From contig JOGW01000016.1 of the NCBI GenBank assembly GCA_000721375.1, positions 109,473 to 173,472 on the forward strand: 64,000 bases of DNA, given 5' to 3'. Of this stretch, positions 53,418-62,851 are shown in pieces. Positions within the stretch are counted from its first letter, which is position 1, and every line of letters starts with the position of its first letter. Position numbers and translations under genes: made by a program. Below the pieces are notes generated by a model, which worked only from the letters and a program-made list of their open reading frames with translations, had not been told where the DNA came from and did not search any database. The DNA comes from Streptomyces sp. NRRL B-3428 (lineage in GTDB: Bacteria > Actinomycetota > Actinomycetes > Streptomycetales > Streptomycetaceae).

Positions 53418-53548
53418 CCCGCCACAATATCCGCCATTCGAACGCGTCCGGTGGCTGAGCTGCACTGCTCGCAACGGTCAGATGCTGAGCCGCCTTCGCT
53501 GAGCCGTCTTCGGCCTCCGGACGCTCTATTTCTACCGGTGGTTTCGCT

Positions 53549-54130
53549 CTACCGGCGTCGACCGGTCCAAGCCGCGGTCAGTGCCGTGGCGGCGGACGCC
53601 AGTGCGCCGAACACGTAAGTCTCCGGGCCCGTCATCGCGCGCCACTGCCGCAGAGTGTCGGGGAGGTGGTCGAACAACCAGTACGTCGGGACCGTTGCTT
53701 CGTACACCTCCGGGCCTTCGGCAGGCAGCGCACCCTCGGGCGGCGGGCCCGCCTCCGCCGCGCGTTCCGCCAGGAGCAGTGCGTGACCGTACAGTTCGCC
53801 CGCGAGTACGGCGCACGCGACGAGCAGTGCACCCCACAGCCACAGCGCGGGACCGGCGCGCCATCTCCCGATGACGAGGCCGACCAAGCCGCCGAACGGG
53901 ACGGCCGCATAGGAGACTTCACGGATCGCGATGGTGCTGCCGTGCACCTCGCCCAAGGCGCCGAGCAGCTTGCCGTAGAGGAACGCGCCGACGAAGGCCA
54001 ACAGGACAGCCGCGGCGTAAGCCGGCGCCGTACGCATCGCGTCCAGCCGATCCAGGTGAACCCGCTGGTCCCCCTCCTGCGGCCGGCCGAAGAAGCGCGT
54101 GCCGAACTCCCGTTGCCCTGCCCCACCCAC
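53549..54130 (-). CDS. Membrane protein of unknown function
   Basis: The 193-residue protein has about four helices (YAAAVLLAFVGAFLYGKLLG, AVPFGGLVGLVIG, PALWLWGALLVACAVLAGEL, and a C-terminal YVFGALASAATALTAAW). A loop rich in Pro and Glu (PPPEGALPAEGPEVYE) lies between helices 3 and 4. I do not recognise a family. The GTG at 54130 has ggagggg six bases upstream, and a longer in-frame open stretch upstream is arginine-rich and unlikely. It follows the ltrA-like gene on the same strand by 89 bp. Confidence 0.7.
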   Translation of the reverse strand: MGGAGQREFGTRFFGRPQEGDQRVHLDRLDAMRTAPAYAAAVLLAFVGAFLYGKLLGALGEVHGSTIAIREVSYAAVPFGGLVGLVIGRWRAGPALWLWGALLVACAVLAGELYGHALLLAERAAEAGPPPEGALPAEGPEVYEATVPTYWLFDHLPDTLRQWRAMTGPETYVFGALASAATALTAAWTGRRR

Positions 54131-54150
54131 GCTTGTCCCCTCCGCCGTCG

Positions 54151-54178
54151 GCCCGATCCAACCGGCCCGATCCAACCG
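54151..54178. repeat. Two 14-bp tandem repeats
   Basis: gcccgatccaaccg occurs twice in a row (54151-54164, 54165-54178) in the intergene upstream of the membrane-protein gene. No function is evident. Confidence 0.75.
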
Positions 54179-54219
54179 GCCGGATTGCTGCCGTCGGCCA
54201 ACGTGTGTGAACCATACGG

Positions 54220-55557
54220 TCATGCAGCTTGCTGCGGTTGCCGGGTACGGCCTGGCTGTGTCGCGTACCCCACCAGGCCCCAACCGGCCGCGGCGACAAG
54301 CAGCCACACGACCGCGGTCGCGGGCAACGCGCCGCCGAACGCCCCGATTGCCAGGGACAGGGCGAGCGGGGGCAGAAGGTGGCCGAAGAGCCGGCCCCAG
54401 CTTGCCGCCGTATCCGCCGTATCTTCCGTACGGCGAACGATGATCGCGGCTGTCAGCGTGATCAGCGCGTAGGTGGCGAAGCTGCCGCACAACACCCAGC
54501 GCACGCTGGCCGGCAGGTGGTCGTGGCGGTGCTCCATCGCTGCGCCGAGACCGGCGGCCAAGGCGGTGAGGGCGCCGTTGGTGAGGCAGTGCAGGAAGAG
54601 CACGAGACGTGGTGGCAGAGCGGATTCCCGCAGATTCGGCACACCGCCGTAACCGTGCACGAGGGAGAGCCGCCAGATCGAGACCAGCAGCAGGAAACCG
54701 GCGAGGCCGAGCGCGCGCAGCGCGTGGTCCCAGTGCGCGCCGGAGCTCACCATCACGAGCTGGGCCACACCTTCGCCGAGCACGATGATGGTGAACAGGC
54801 CGAGCCGTTCCCCCGGGTGCACCGGATCGACATGGGCGAGCGTGTAGTCGAACCGCTCGCTTTCCCGGTCGACGCGGCCCAGGCTCGTGCGGCCGCGGCC
54901 GCGGCCGCGGCCGCGGCCGCGTTGGCGCTCAGCGCGCTGCTTGCCTGCGGCGCGCCGGGCCTCGGCGTTCGCTTCGACATTGGCGGCGGAGAAGCTGAGT
55001 GTGGCCCACAAATCGATGGCCAGGCCCGCGGCCCAGAGCCAGTAGCGCGCCTGGCCGTCCACCCAGATGGACACGATCCAGGGAGTGACGCCCGCGCTGA
55101 ACTGCGCGACGGGCCAGTCCACCAGCATCTGAGCGCGTCGCCCCCAGACCCCGCTGGCCACGAACCGCAGAACGACGTAGGTAGCGGCGAACGCCTGCTG
55201 ATGTTCGCCCTCATGTACACCCGCCACCGACGCCGCGAGTACGGTCATGCCGAGCATTCCGATGAGCATGGTCCAGGTACGCGCCCGGTCACCGGCCACG
55301 TTGCCGTAGACCGTGAAGCACATCCAGATCATCCAGAACGCCAGGTAGAGCAGGGTGAAAAGACCGACATCGGCCAGGGACGGCTCGCCGTGCAGCACGT
55401 GCGCGAGCTGCGCCGTGCCGGCCACGACGATGAGATCGAAGAAGAGCTCCAGCCAGCTCGCGTGACGCTCTTCGGCTGTCGGCTGTCGCGGCTGATCCGC
55501 ACTCTGCGCATGTGACACCTGCGCACCATAGGCAGCGGCATGCGGCCGGATGCTCAT
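54220..55557 (-). CDS. LtrA-family (low temperature requirement A) membrane protein
   Basis: The 445-residue membrane protein of the LtrA family has about ten helices. The opening RHASWLELFFDLIVVAGTA split by AQLAHVL and the FTIIVLGEGVAQLV segment are signatures of the family, whose biochemical role is unknown. A loop near residues 222-232 is a pure Arg-Gly run, encoded by a GCGGCC microsatellite. The start is taken at the ATG at 55557; an in-frame GTG at 55581 is an alternative. It diverges from the DUF1206 gene. Confidence 0.88.
   Translation of the reverse strand: MSIRPHAAAYGAQVSHAQSADQPRQPTAEERHASWLELFFDLIVVAGTAQLAHVLHGEPSLADVGLFTLLYLAFWMIWMCFTVYGNVAGDRARTWTMLIGMLGMTVLAASVAGVHEGEHQQAFAATYVVLRFVASGVWGRRAQMLVDWPVAQFSAGVTPWIVSIWVDGQARYWLWAAGLAIDLWATLSFSAANVEANAEARRAAGKQRAERQRGRGRGRGRGRTSLGRVDRESERFDYTLAHVDPVHPGERLGLFTIIVLGEGVAQLVMVSSGAHWDHALRALGLAGFLLLVSIWRLSLVHGYGGVPNLRESALPPRLVLFLHCLTNGALTALAAGLGAAMEHRHDHLPASVRWVLCGSFATYALITLTAAIIVRRTEDTADTAASWGRLFGHLLPPLALSLAIGAFGGALPATAVVWLLVAAAGWGLVGYATQPGRTRQPQQAA
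54889..54921. repeat. (GCGGCC)n microsatellite with overlapping NotI sites
   Basis: Five and a half perfect GCGGCC units span 33 bp inside the ltrA-like gene and create a row of overlapping GCGGCCGC sites. They encode an Arg-Gly run on the minus strand. Unit changes of 6 bp stay in frame. Confidence 0.9.
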
Positions 55558-55694
55558 TGCCACGCCGCCCCGTGCCCGCACCGGACCGGCGTTGTTTGGA
55601 TGCGCGGCACGCGGATACCCAGGGCAGGAGCGACCAGAGCCGGACCTTCGCGCCGAACCTCCAAGAACGCCGAGACACCAGGAAGAGGCCGTAG

Positions 55695-56525
55695 ATGAGT
55701 ACGCGCACTTCGCGTCGCCGGAACGGCCACGAATCCACCACCTCGCGGCGCGGCTCCGACGCGCTGCGGGCCGCCGGGCGGGCGGGGTTCACCGCGCGCG
55801 GCGTGGTCTATGTGCTGGTGGGGATCCTCGCCGTCCGCATCGCGCTCGGCGACAGTGCGGAGCAGGCGGACCGGCAGGGGGCGCTCCGGCAGATCGCGGA
55901 GCAGCCCTTCGGCAAGGTCATGCTCTGGGCACTCGTGGTGGGCCTGGGCGGAATGGCATTGTGGCGCGGCGCCTGCGCCCTGTGGGACAGGGGACCGGAT
56001 CGTAAGGCCACATCCAGGCTCCTTGACGGTGGCCGAGCGGTGTTCTATGCCGCGATCTGCTGGGGAGCCGCGGCGTTCGCCGCCGGGAACGGCAGCTCAT
56101 CGAGCGGGGACGAGCAGTCCAAGGACTGGACGGCGTCCGCGTTGAAACTGGCCTACGGGCGGTGGCTGGTGGGCTTGGCCGGATGTGTCCTGATCGGTGT
56201 GGGCGTGGTCCTCGCGGTGCGCGCGTTGCAGCGCAAATTCCTGAAGAAGCTCGACACAGGAGCCATGAGCCGGCGTACGGAGCAGACCGTCACCGGACTG
56301 GGAGTGGCCGGGGGCGTGGCCCGAGGCTCGGTGTTCGCCGCGGCGGGGGTTTTCATCCTGATCGCGGCGGTGCAGTTCGACCCGGACGAGGCCAAGGGCG
56401 TGGACGACACGCTGCGCTCCTTCACCGAAACCCCGGCCGGCCCGTGGCTGCTGGTGGCGGTCGCCATCGGCTTGGTGCTCTTCGGCGTCTTTTCCTTCGC
56501 CTCGGCCCGCTGGCGCCGCGTGTAA
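55695..56525 (+). CDS. DUF1206 membrane protein
   Basis: The 276-residue protein contains three DUF1206 repeats, each a pair of membrane helices: RAGFTARGVVYVLVGILAVR (near 27-46), LAYGRWLVGLAGCVLIGVG (near 150-168) and GGVARGSVFAAAGVFILIAA (near 205-225). The family is common in actinomycetes and its function is unknown. The ATG at 55695 has ggaag upstream. It diverges from the ltrA-like gene by 137 bp, and a hairpin follows its stop. Confidence 0.88.
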   Translation: MSTRTSRRRNGHESTTSRRGSDALRAAGRAGFTARGVVYVLVGILAVRIALGDSAEQADRQGALRQIAEQPFGKVMLWALVVGLGGMALWRGACALWDRGPDRKATSRLLDGGRAVFYAAICWGAAAFAAGNGSSSSGDEQSKDWTASALKLAYGRWLVGLAGCVLIGVGVVLAVRALQRKFLKKLDTGAMSRRTEQTVTGLGVAGGVARGSVFAAAGVFILIAAVQFDPDEAKGVDDTLRSFTETPAGPWLLVAVAIGLVLFGVFSFASARWRRV

Positions 56526-56550
56526 CCCCGACCACGGACCACGGCAGAGC

Positions 56551-56591
56551 CGGTCAACGCCGCCGGCCCCGGTGCCGCCCCGCGTTGACCG
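56551..56591. terminator. Hairpin between DUF1206 and Sel1 genes
   Basis: Arms cggtcaacgc (56551-56560) and gcgttgaccg (56582-56591) are perfect and enclose a GC-rich inner region, 25 bases after the DUF1206 stop and before the convergent repeat-protein gene. Two tandem 14-15-bp copies of tgaccacgccaccc follow at 56602-56630. Confidence 0.65.
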
Positions 56592-56644
56592 CCTCACTCC
56601 GTGACCACGCCACCCCTGACCACGCCACCCTGACTGCCCGTTGC

Positions 56645-58654
56645 TCAGTGTTCGTGCGTGACCTGAGCCAACAGCTCGCGGATCTCCCGCAGGCTCATCC
56701 GCGTACCTGGGTCGGAGTCCCGCTCCTCGATCTGAGCGAAGTGCTGCTCGGCAGTGGTCAGGTCGCCGCGGCGCCGGGCCAGTTGACCGGCGAGGCGGTG
56801 GCCGTCGAGATGGCCCGGGTACTCGGCGAGGATGTCCGCGACGAGCGGCGCGGCCTCCGCATCCCGCTCCATCTCGACCAGCAGCTCGGCCAGTTCGGGA
56901 CGCGGATCGACGCGCTGAGCGAGCGGTCCGCGCGGTTGGTCGAAGTCGCCGACCCGTTCCACCGCGCGGCGCAGCCACTGTTCGGCCTCCGTGGTCCGCC
57001 CGATCCGGCGCAGCGCCCTGCCGAGGTGGTAGGCCGCCTCGGGAATGTCGTTCTCCCACGCCATCCGGAGCCACTGCTCGGCCTCGGCGTATCGTCCCCA
57101 GCGCACCATGCTGCGACCGGCCAGGAAGGCGGGCCGCGCCAGGCCGCCCTCGGCGGCGCGCACATACCAGCGCTCAGCGAACTGCGGGTCCCCGCCCCGC
57201 TCTTCGGAGGTCCAGCCGACACCCCAGGCCGCCCTCGCGTGCCCGAGTTCCGCGGCCTTCAGCGTCCAGATGCCGGCGGCCCGTTCGTCCTTCGCGTGGG
57301 TATGGATCCCGGCGATGCTGTACGCGGCCCCCGCGTCCCCGGCCTCGGCGGCGGGCTCGAAGTAGGGCACGAGCAGGGTTTCGTCGGCCCCGCAGTCCTG
57401 CAGCATGCGGCCGAGGTCGAGCAGCGCGCGTGGAGTGCCGGCTCTGCGGTACCAGTCGGCCGCTTCGGGCAGCCGGTAGAGGCGCTCGAGCGCATCGGCG
57501 TACGCGAAACCCTCCTCGGGGCCGCCGGACTCCGCCGCCGCCCGCAGCATCGGCAGCCGCGCCGTGAGTGCGGGGTCGGGCAGCCGGGCGGGGTCAGCGC
57601 GAATCGCCGCGATGTCCTCGAGCTCGTCGGCGAACATCTCGGGCGCTGCGTCGTCCGACTCGCCTTCGCCCTCGGCGGTGCCGGCGCGGCGCAGCCATCG
57701 CTCGGCCTCGTCGAGCCGCCGTTGCATGATGCCGAGCAGACCGAGGTAGAACCGGGCGCGGTCGTGCCCACCGGGCGCTGTGGCCGCCGTCCGGAACCAC
57801 TGCTCGGCCGTACGCTGGTCACCGCGCTCGAACGCCCATACGGCGAGGACGTACGCCGCACCCGAGTAGCCGAGCTCATGCGCCTGTACGGCCAGCGCGC
57901 GTGCCTCCTCGAACCGGTCGCTGTCACGGGCCACCAAGATGGCCTGCTCGATCAGAGCCTGGTGCGAGCCCACCGCCGCGGCTCGCGCGTAAAGCGCCTC
58001 CGCCGCGCGGATCGTGCTCGGGTAGTACCTGAACATGCCCGCGTACTCGATATCCCGCAGCGGACTCAGCGCCTCGAACGCGCCCTCGGCATCCCTGTCC
58101 GCCTCCGCCCGAGCGAGCCTGTCCTTCCACAGCTCCAGATCGTCGACGATGTTCTCGATCACCTGACGGGCAGACGCCGCCTTCCGGTCACCCAGCTCGA
58201 CCGCCTCGTCCAGCTGCACCTGTGCTTCGGCGAAGGCTCCGTGGTGGGCGGCTTTGAGTACCGCTCCGTTGGTGAGGCACTGGACGTTGCCCAGTGCGGC
58301 TCCCCGCGCGTACCACTCCTGCGCTCCGTCAAGATCGCCGGCTTCCTTCAGGAGCGTGGCGAGTCCGAAGGCGCAGCCGCCGTCGCGGTCGGCCGCGCTG
58401 CGGTACCAGCGCTCGGCTTCGGCGAACTCCCAGCGGTCCTTGTGGCAGATCGCGAGCGTGCGCGCCGCATCCGCGTCCCCGTCCGCGGCCGCCCGCACCC
58501 ACCACGGCAGAGCCTGGTCCATCCGGCCGTGCTTGCCGAGGAACGTGGCGTAGGCGCGATACGCACCCTCGCCTCCGGCCTCCGCGGCAGCCGCCAACTC
58601 GGCTTCCTCGTCCCGTACTTCCTTTACTTCCTTACGCGTTTCCCCGTGTGTCAT
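56645..58654 (-). CDS. Large Sel1/TPR-repeat protein
   Basis: The 669-residue cytosolic protein is built of about 14-15 Sel1-like helical repeats (examples: WEFAEAERWYRSAADRDGG, DLDGAQEWYARGAALGN, RYAEAEQWLRMAWENDIPEA). The repeats occupy nearly the whole length and have the 'AE-WYRRAAE-G' pattern. There is no catalytic domain, so a scaffold or partner-binding role is expected. The ATG at 58654 is the only good start; a charged stretch (ETRKEVKEVRDEE) precedes the first repeat. No clear operon partner is present. Confidence 0.9.
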   Translation of the reverse strand: MTHGETRKEVKEVRDEEAELAAAAEAGGEGAYRAYATFLGKHGRMDQALPWWVRAAADGDADAARTLAICHKDRWEFAEAERWYRSAADRDGGCAFGLATLLKEAGDLDGAQEWYARGAALGNVQCLTNGAVLKAAHHGAFAEAQVQLDEAVELGDRKAASARQVIENIVDDLELWKDRLARAEADRDAEGAFEALSPLRDIEYAGMFRYYPSTIRAAEALYARAAAVGSHQALIEQAILVARDSDRFEEARALAVQAHELGYSGAAYVLAVWAFERGDQRTAEQWFRTAATAPGGHDRARFYLGLLGIMQRRLDEAERWLRRAGTAEGEGESDDAAPEMFADELEDIAAIRADPARLPDPALTARLPMLRAAAESGGPEEGFAYADALERLYRLPEAADWYRRAGTPRALLDLGRMLQDCGADETLLVPYFEPAAEAGDAGAAYSIAGIHTHAKDERAAGIWTLKAAELGHARAAWGVGWTSEERGGDPQFAERWYVRAAEGGLARPAFLAGRSMVRWGRYAEAEQWLRMAWENDIPEAAYHLGRALRRIGRTTEAEQWLRRAVERVGDFDQPRGPLAQRVDPRPELAELLVEMERDAEAAPLVADILAEYPGHLDGHRLAGQLARRRGDLTTAEQHFAQIEERDSDPGTRMSLREIRELLAQVTHEH

Positions 58655-58854
58655 CCCGCGATCCTGTCAGGCGGTTGCAGCCGGGAGCGGTCGGGGGGTG
58701 CGCGGGCAGCCTGGGGAACCTGCCTCCAGTAAGCCTGTGAGGTGAAGAAGAACTAAAGCCAAAGGGACTTTGCGACCTGAATCGCAGGACGTTCGCCTCG
58801 GCGCAACGCACCTGCACCGGGCATCTCATGAAGCAGCAAGGAAAGGCGAATGAG

Positions 58855-59055
58855 ATGCAGCAGTACATCTGGATCATCGGCAGCAGGATCGTCACCGTGT
58901 CTCTGCCGCCCACGAACGCCCCCTGGGCCGCCGACGGACTCAAAGGTGTGCACCACATCCGACCGACCCACCAGGGTCGAGGTCCCGAGCCTGCGCCCTT
59001 GTATGAGCAGACAGGCCCCGAAGCCGCGGCACGGCTACACCAGGGGTTCATCTGA
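58855..59055 (+). CDS. Possible small protein (66 residues)
   Basis: A short frame with ggaaagg nine bases before the ATG encodes MQQYIWIIGSRIVTVSLPP and a hydrophilic tail ending at 59055. Codon bias is strong in the first half and weaker afterwards, so it may be an eroded gene. It lies between the Sel1 gene and the convergent acyltransferase gene. I do not recognise it. Confidence 0.3.
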   Translation: MQQYIWIIGSRIVTVSLPPTNAPWAADGLKGVHHIRPTHQGRGPEPAPLYEQTGPEAAARLHQGFI

Positions 59056-59120
59056 CCCACTCGGTTCCGGGAAGGCCGCTTCTGCCGGGATGGAAGAGGT
59101 TGCTTGATCTCCTCCTGTAT

Positions 59121-60179
59121 TCAGCGCGCGATACGCCTGGCGGGCAGTGCCGGTTCGACCAGCGGGCGCAGCACCATCCGTACCGGGCGACTCGACAGAA
59201 GCAGGGCGAGGGCCAGGGCGAAGAGCGCGAGCAGCGGTGCGGCCGCGGCGCCGAGGCTACCCACCGCGTCGGCGGCGCCGAGGTGCTCAAGAGCCTCGAT
59301 GACCAGGCCGTGCGCCAGGAACGGGAACATCGTGAGCGCGCCGAGCATCGTGTAGCGCGTACGGCGGCACGGTACGAGCGCGAGGAGCGAGGCCACCAGA
59401 AGGCCGGAGACGACGAACAGCAGGATCCGCAGGGCGAAGTAGCCGGGCAAGCTGCTGCCCAGTTGGTTGTGGTCGTACTGCATGTTGAACCAGTCCGTGT
59501 TGATCCACGAACCGAGCTGGTACGTGACCACGAGCGCGACGAGCAGCACCGCGCAGGCGACACGGCGCACCGCGGGAGTGTGCAGCCGGTCGAAGTGCTC
59601 GGGGCGCAGCCGCAGGCCCAGGACGAACCAGGGCAGGAACATCAGGACGCGCGGCAGTGCCAGTTCGTACCCGATCTCGGTGGTGCCGGCGGCCAGGGAG
59701 ACGGCGACGGCAAGCGCGACCGGATGACGTACCGCGTTCCACACCGGGACGCTCAGCCGCCACAGGAACAGCGCCACCAGGAACCACAGGACGTGTGTGG
59801 GACGGGTCGGGTGGAAGGTGAAGGGACCGCCGGAGATCCACAGATCCAGTGCCTGGTAGGCGGCCTGGAACAGCAGATAGGGGAGCAGTACCCGGGTGAG
59901 GAGCGCCCGGATCTGGCGCGGGGTGCCGGTGAAACCGCGCGAGAAGTAGCCGCAGATCAGGATGAAGGCCGGCATGTGCAGCAGGTAGACCACGCTGTAC
60001 ACGGCTTTCACGGCCGGTATCGAGTCCTGCAGCGGGGACCAGCTGTGGCCGGCCATGACCAGGACGATCAGCAGAAACTTCGCGTTGTCGAAGAACGGGT
60101 CACGGCCCTCGGTCCGGAGTGCGGCCGGGGCGCTTTGCGCGGCCGGGGTCCGGGGACGGCTGGGGGCGGGGACGGTCAT
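59121..60179 (-). CDS. Acyltransferase-3 family membrane protein
   Basis: The 352-residue protein has about ten helices and resembles the acyltransferase-3 (OafB/OpgC-like) family: RDPFFDNAKFLLIVLVMAGH opens it, with the family's catalytic His in VMAGHSW, and LLHMPAFILICGYFSRGF follows (helix 2-3). Such enzymes O-acylate sugars or cell-wall polymers at the membrane. The ATG at 60179 has no strong ribosome-binding site; longer in-frame starts would overlap the divergent gene at 60364. Donor and acceptor are unknown. Confidence 0.85.
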   Translation of the reverse strand: MTVPAPSRPRTPAAQSAPAALRTEGRDPFFDNAKFLLIVLVMAGHSWSPLQDSIPAVKAVYSVVYLLHMPAFILICGYFSRGFTGTPRQIRALLTRVLLPYLLFQAAYQALDLWISGGPFTFHPTRPTHVLWFLVALFLWRLSVPVWNAVRHPVALAVAVSLAAGTTEIGYELALPRVLMFLPWFVLGLRLRPEHFDRLHTPAVRRVACAVLLVALVVTYQLGSWINTDWFNMQYDHNQLGSSLPGYFALRILLFVVSGLLVASLLALVPCRRTRYTMLGALTMFPFLAHGLVIEALEHLGAADAVGSLGAAAAPLLALFALALALLLSSRPVRMVLRPLVEPALPARRIAR

Positions 60180-60363
60180 CGGAGAAAGCGTAGGGAAGGG
60201 GAGGCGTTCCGGCTTCGGCCGGAAGTACCAGATGGGACGGCGCAGACAAGCGGGCGGTACGGTACCTGACCGCTTCTGCACCGGTCGCTGCCACCCTGCC
60301 TGGGCCGCCGGCTCGGCGCCGCCCATACTGGTGCGAGCCCCTGCCCCCTCGCGGATTGACTTC

Positions 60364-61518
60364 ATGGCCAAGAACCCGACTCCATCGACCGTCACTCCCG
60401 ACACCGTGTGGCTGGCACGCGGGCGTCACCTCGGCCCCGATCCCGAGCTGGACGCCCGCCGCAACCTGATAGCGCTCAAGGCCGCCGGGGTCCTGGAGGA
60501 CTTCCTGGAACTCGAGCCCGCCGACGCGGCGCGTTCCACCGTGCTTCATCCCCGGGACTCGGCCGCCGATCCGGGCCCGTCGGCACGCCGAGTGTTCGAG
60601 GCACGCTGGCGCGTAGCGGACAGCGTGACCGTCCGTGCGCAGCTGACCACGTACGCCGGCGAGGGCCGTCGCCGGGGCGATGATTTCGTGTCCTGGATCC
60701 TGGCGGCGGAGGCGGAACGGCCCTGGGACCTTCACTGGCCGTCGCCCGCCACGATGTTCTGGCCCGACAGCGATCGCGTCGAGTGGAATCACGACATGGT
60801 GGCAGGCGTGCGCCTGGGCACGACGAACCACCTGCCTGCGGACGACGACGACGTACGCGCCCGGCTCAAGGACTGCGCCCAGCACAGCTGGAACATCCAC
60901 TTCGTGGTGCATGAGGCGATGACCCCGGACGGGCGCGGCCGACAGACGCTCACCTCGTTCCTGCCGCTGAGCCTGCGCCACCGGGTGATCGAGCACCGGG
61001 CCACTCCGCAGCAGGCGCAGATCGCCGACTTCGCGCTGCGCAAGGAGCGTGGCGTGGGCCTGCCGCGCGGTGGTGCCGTCGTACTGCCGACGCTGGTGCC
61101 CGACGCCGCGTACGACGCGCCCCACTTCACGCTCCACACGGTGTTCCTTGACGGCAGCGAACCCACCGAGCTCATCGCGAAGATCGTGGAGTTCGCCGCA
61201 CTGCCACGCCCGCTGGCCGCGGACGCCGAAACCGCACTGACCCGCCTGCGCCAGGGCTGGCACCTGCTCACCCCCGCCGAGGAACTGGCCCACGCCCAGC
61301 ACATGGCCCACCACTACGCCCAAGCGCTCGAGGCCATGACCCAGTCCCGTGACCGCTATCAAGAGGCCACCGAAGCACTGCAGGCCGCCCTCGCCGACTC
61401 CGCCGAAGGACAAAGGCTGCTGCCCCTTGAGCCGTCGCCTGCCCCCGGCAGACCGGAGGCTTCACCGTTGACCGCCCTCACCAAGGCGATCGCACGGTTC
61501 CGCGGTCCTGGGAAGTAG
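60364..61518 (+). CDS. Unrecognised 384-residue protein
   Basis: I do not recognise a family. The product is soluble, with conserved-looking blocks PWDLHWPSPATMFWPDSDRV, EWNHDMVAGVRLGTTNHLP and SWNIHFVVHEAM, a middle part rich in Arg and a C-terminal helical region with a likely short coiled coil (HAQHMAHHYAQALEAMTQSR). The N-terminal 60 residues look weakly structured. The ATG at 60364 is 185 bp from the divergent acyltransferase start. The stop is four bases from the convergent antiporter stop. Confidence 0.75.
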   Translation: MAKNPTPSTVTPDTVWLARGRHLGPDPELDARRNLIALKAAGVLEDFLELEPADAARSTVLHPRDSAADPGPSARRVFEARWRVADSVTVRAQLTTYAGEGRRRGDDFVSWILAAEAERPWDLHWPSPATMFWPDSDRVEWNHDMVAGVRLGTTNHLPADDDDVRARLKDCAQHSWNIHFVVHEAMTPDGRGRQTLTSFLPLSLRHRVIEHRATPQQAQIADFALRKERGVGLPRGGAVVLPTLVPDAAYDAPHFTLHTVFLDGSEPTELIAKIVEFAALPRPLAADAETALTRLRQGWHLLTPAEELAHAQHMAHHYAQALEAMTQSRDRYQEATEALQAALADSAEGQRLLPLEPSPAPGRPEASPLTALTKAIARFRGPGK

Positions 61519-61521
61519 CTC

Positions 61522-62733
61522 CTACCCGACAGGCAGGGTGGACGTGTCCGGGCGGCGGGCGAACCAGCGGGCGACGGGCTCCTGGGTGACGCCATGCAGT
61601 ACGGCGCTGAGCAGCACGGTCGCGCACATCACCTCGATGATGAAGGTGCCTTCGCCGGCGGGGAGTTCGATGAACGCGAGCAGGCCGAAGACGATCGAGG
61701 TGACACCGCGAGAGCCGAGCCACCCGATCGCGGCCCGTTCTGCCCTGCCGGCACCCGTTCCGGCCAGCGAGACGACCACGGGCACGTAGCGGGCCACGGT
61801 GAGAGCGAGCAACCCGTACGCGACCACGCGCAGCGTGATGCCGTCGGCGAACTGGTCGGCCGCGATCTTTCCCAGGGTGAACCACACCGCCAGCGACAGC
61901 AGGTGGCCGGCCTCGTGAACCAGCCCGAGGTTGTCCGCCTTGACGGCGCGCGCGGCACCCGCGTACCACAGGCCGGTGACGAAGGCGGTGACGAAGCCGT
62001 TGCCGCCGAGCGGCGTGGCGATGGTGTAGGCGAGGAACGGCAGCGCCAGACTCGCGGTCCGCAACGCAGCCGGCCTCGCCCAGCCGCTGTCGTTCGCGCG
62101 CCGCACGAGCCACGCGGCCAGCGCGCCGAGCGCCGTGCCGATGACAACGGCGAGTACCGAGCCCTTCACGACGCCGAACAGCAGATCGCCGAACGAGCTG
62201 CCGTGTGCTGAGGCCAGGTTCGCCACGCAGAAGAGGAACAGCGGCGAGGCCAGACCGTCGTTGAAGCCGCCCTCGATGTTCAGTGCGGCCCGCACCCGCA
62301 GGGGGATGCGCTTGTCGCCCAGCAGCCCGGCGACGGGAGCGCGGTCGATGGGCATGACCACCAGCGCGGCCACGGCCAGCAGCCACCAGTTCGTACCGGG
62401 GAAGAGCAGTGCACCGATGAGGGTGGCGAGGCCCACGGAAGCGGGCAGAGCCAGGCCAAGCAGCCGCCCTTCGCCCACCGACTTTCCCAGCTTCTCGTAG
62501 TCCCGGGCCTCGGTCGCGTCCACGAACAGCATGACGGCGAGCACGACTTCGACGGCCACCTCGAAACTGTGCGCCTCGAAGTCGATCGGGACGGCCGGGT
62601 GAGCGCCCCGGGTGAGCACGATTCCCGCCGCCACAAACGCCATCGGCGCGGTGATGCTCCAGCGGGCGGCCAGCCGGTCCGACACCAGGGCCCACACGAA
62701 CAGCAGGGACAACAAGCAGGTGGCAGGCAGCAA
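61522..62733 (-). CDS. Na+/H+ (cation/proton) antiporter, CPA1-type
   Basis: The 403-residue membrane protein has 11-12 helices and the hallmark of the CPA superfamily: helix 4 with MPIDRAPV and helix 5 with NIEGGFNDGLASPLF, where the Asn-Asp pair binds the cation. It exchanges Na+ or K+ for protons across the plasma membrane. The start is uncertain: a TTG at 62733 begins LPATCLLSLLFVWALVSDR, and no good ribosome-binding site is seen. It converges on the gene ending at 61518 with stops four bases apart. Confidence 0.85.
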   Translation of the reverse strand: MLPATCLLSLLFVWALVSDRLAARWSITAPMAFVAAGIVLTRGAHPAVPIDFEAHSFEVAVEVVLAVMLFVDATEARDYEKLGKSVGEGRLLGLALPASVGLATLIGALLFPGTNWWLLAVAALVVMPIDRAPVAGLLGDKRIPLRVRAALNIEGGFNDGLASPLFLFCVANLASAHGSSFGDLLFGVVKGSVLAVVIGTALGALAAWLVRRANDSGWARPAALRTASLALPFLAYTIATPLGGNGFVTAFVTGLWYAGAARAVKADNLGLVHEAGHLLSLAVWFTLGKIAADQFADGITLRVVAYGLLALTVARYVPVVVSLAGTGAGRAERAAIGWLGSRGVTSIVFGLLAFIELPAGEGTFIIEVMCATVLLSAVLHGVTQEPVARWFARRPDTSTLPVG

Positions 62734-62851
62734 GGGAGCTCACAGGGGCAGCGGGAACAGACTCGTGCCTCGTCGGCCCGAACAGTCTGCGCCGTGGCAT
62801 CGACTCAGTGGGAGCGCCACGCGCTCGAGCTGCTAGGCCGTTTCTTCCGGA

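Noticed and set aside
54151..54178. Tandem 14-bp repeats as an operator
   Set aside because: Direct, not inverted, and only two copies; no evidence for binding.
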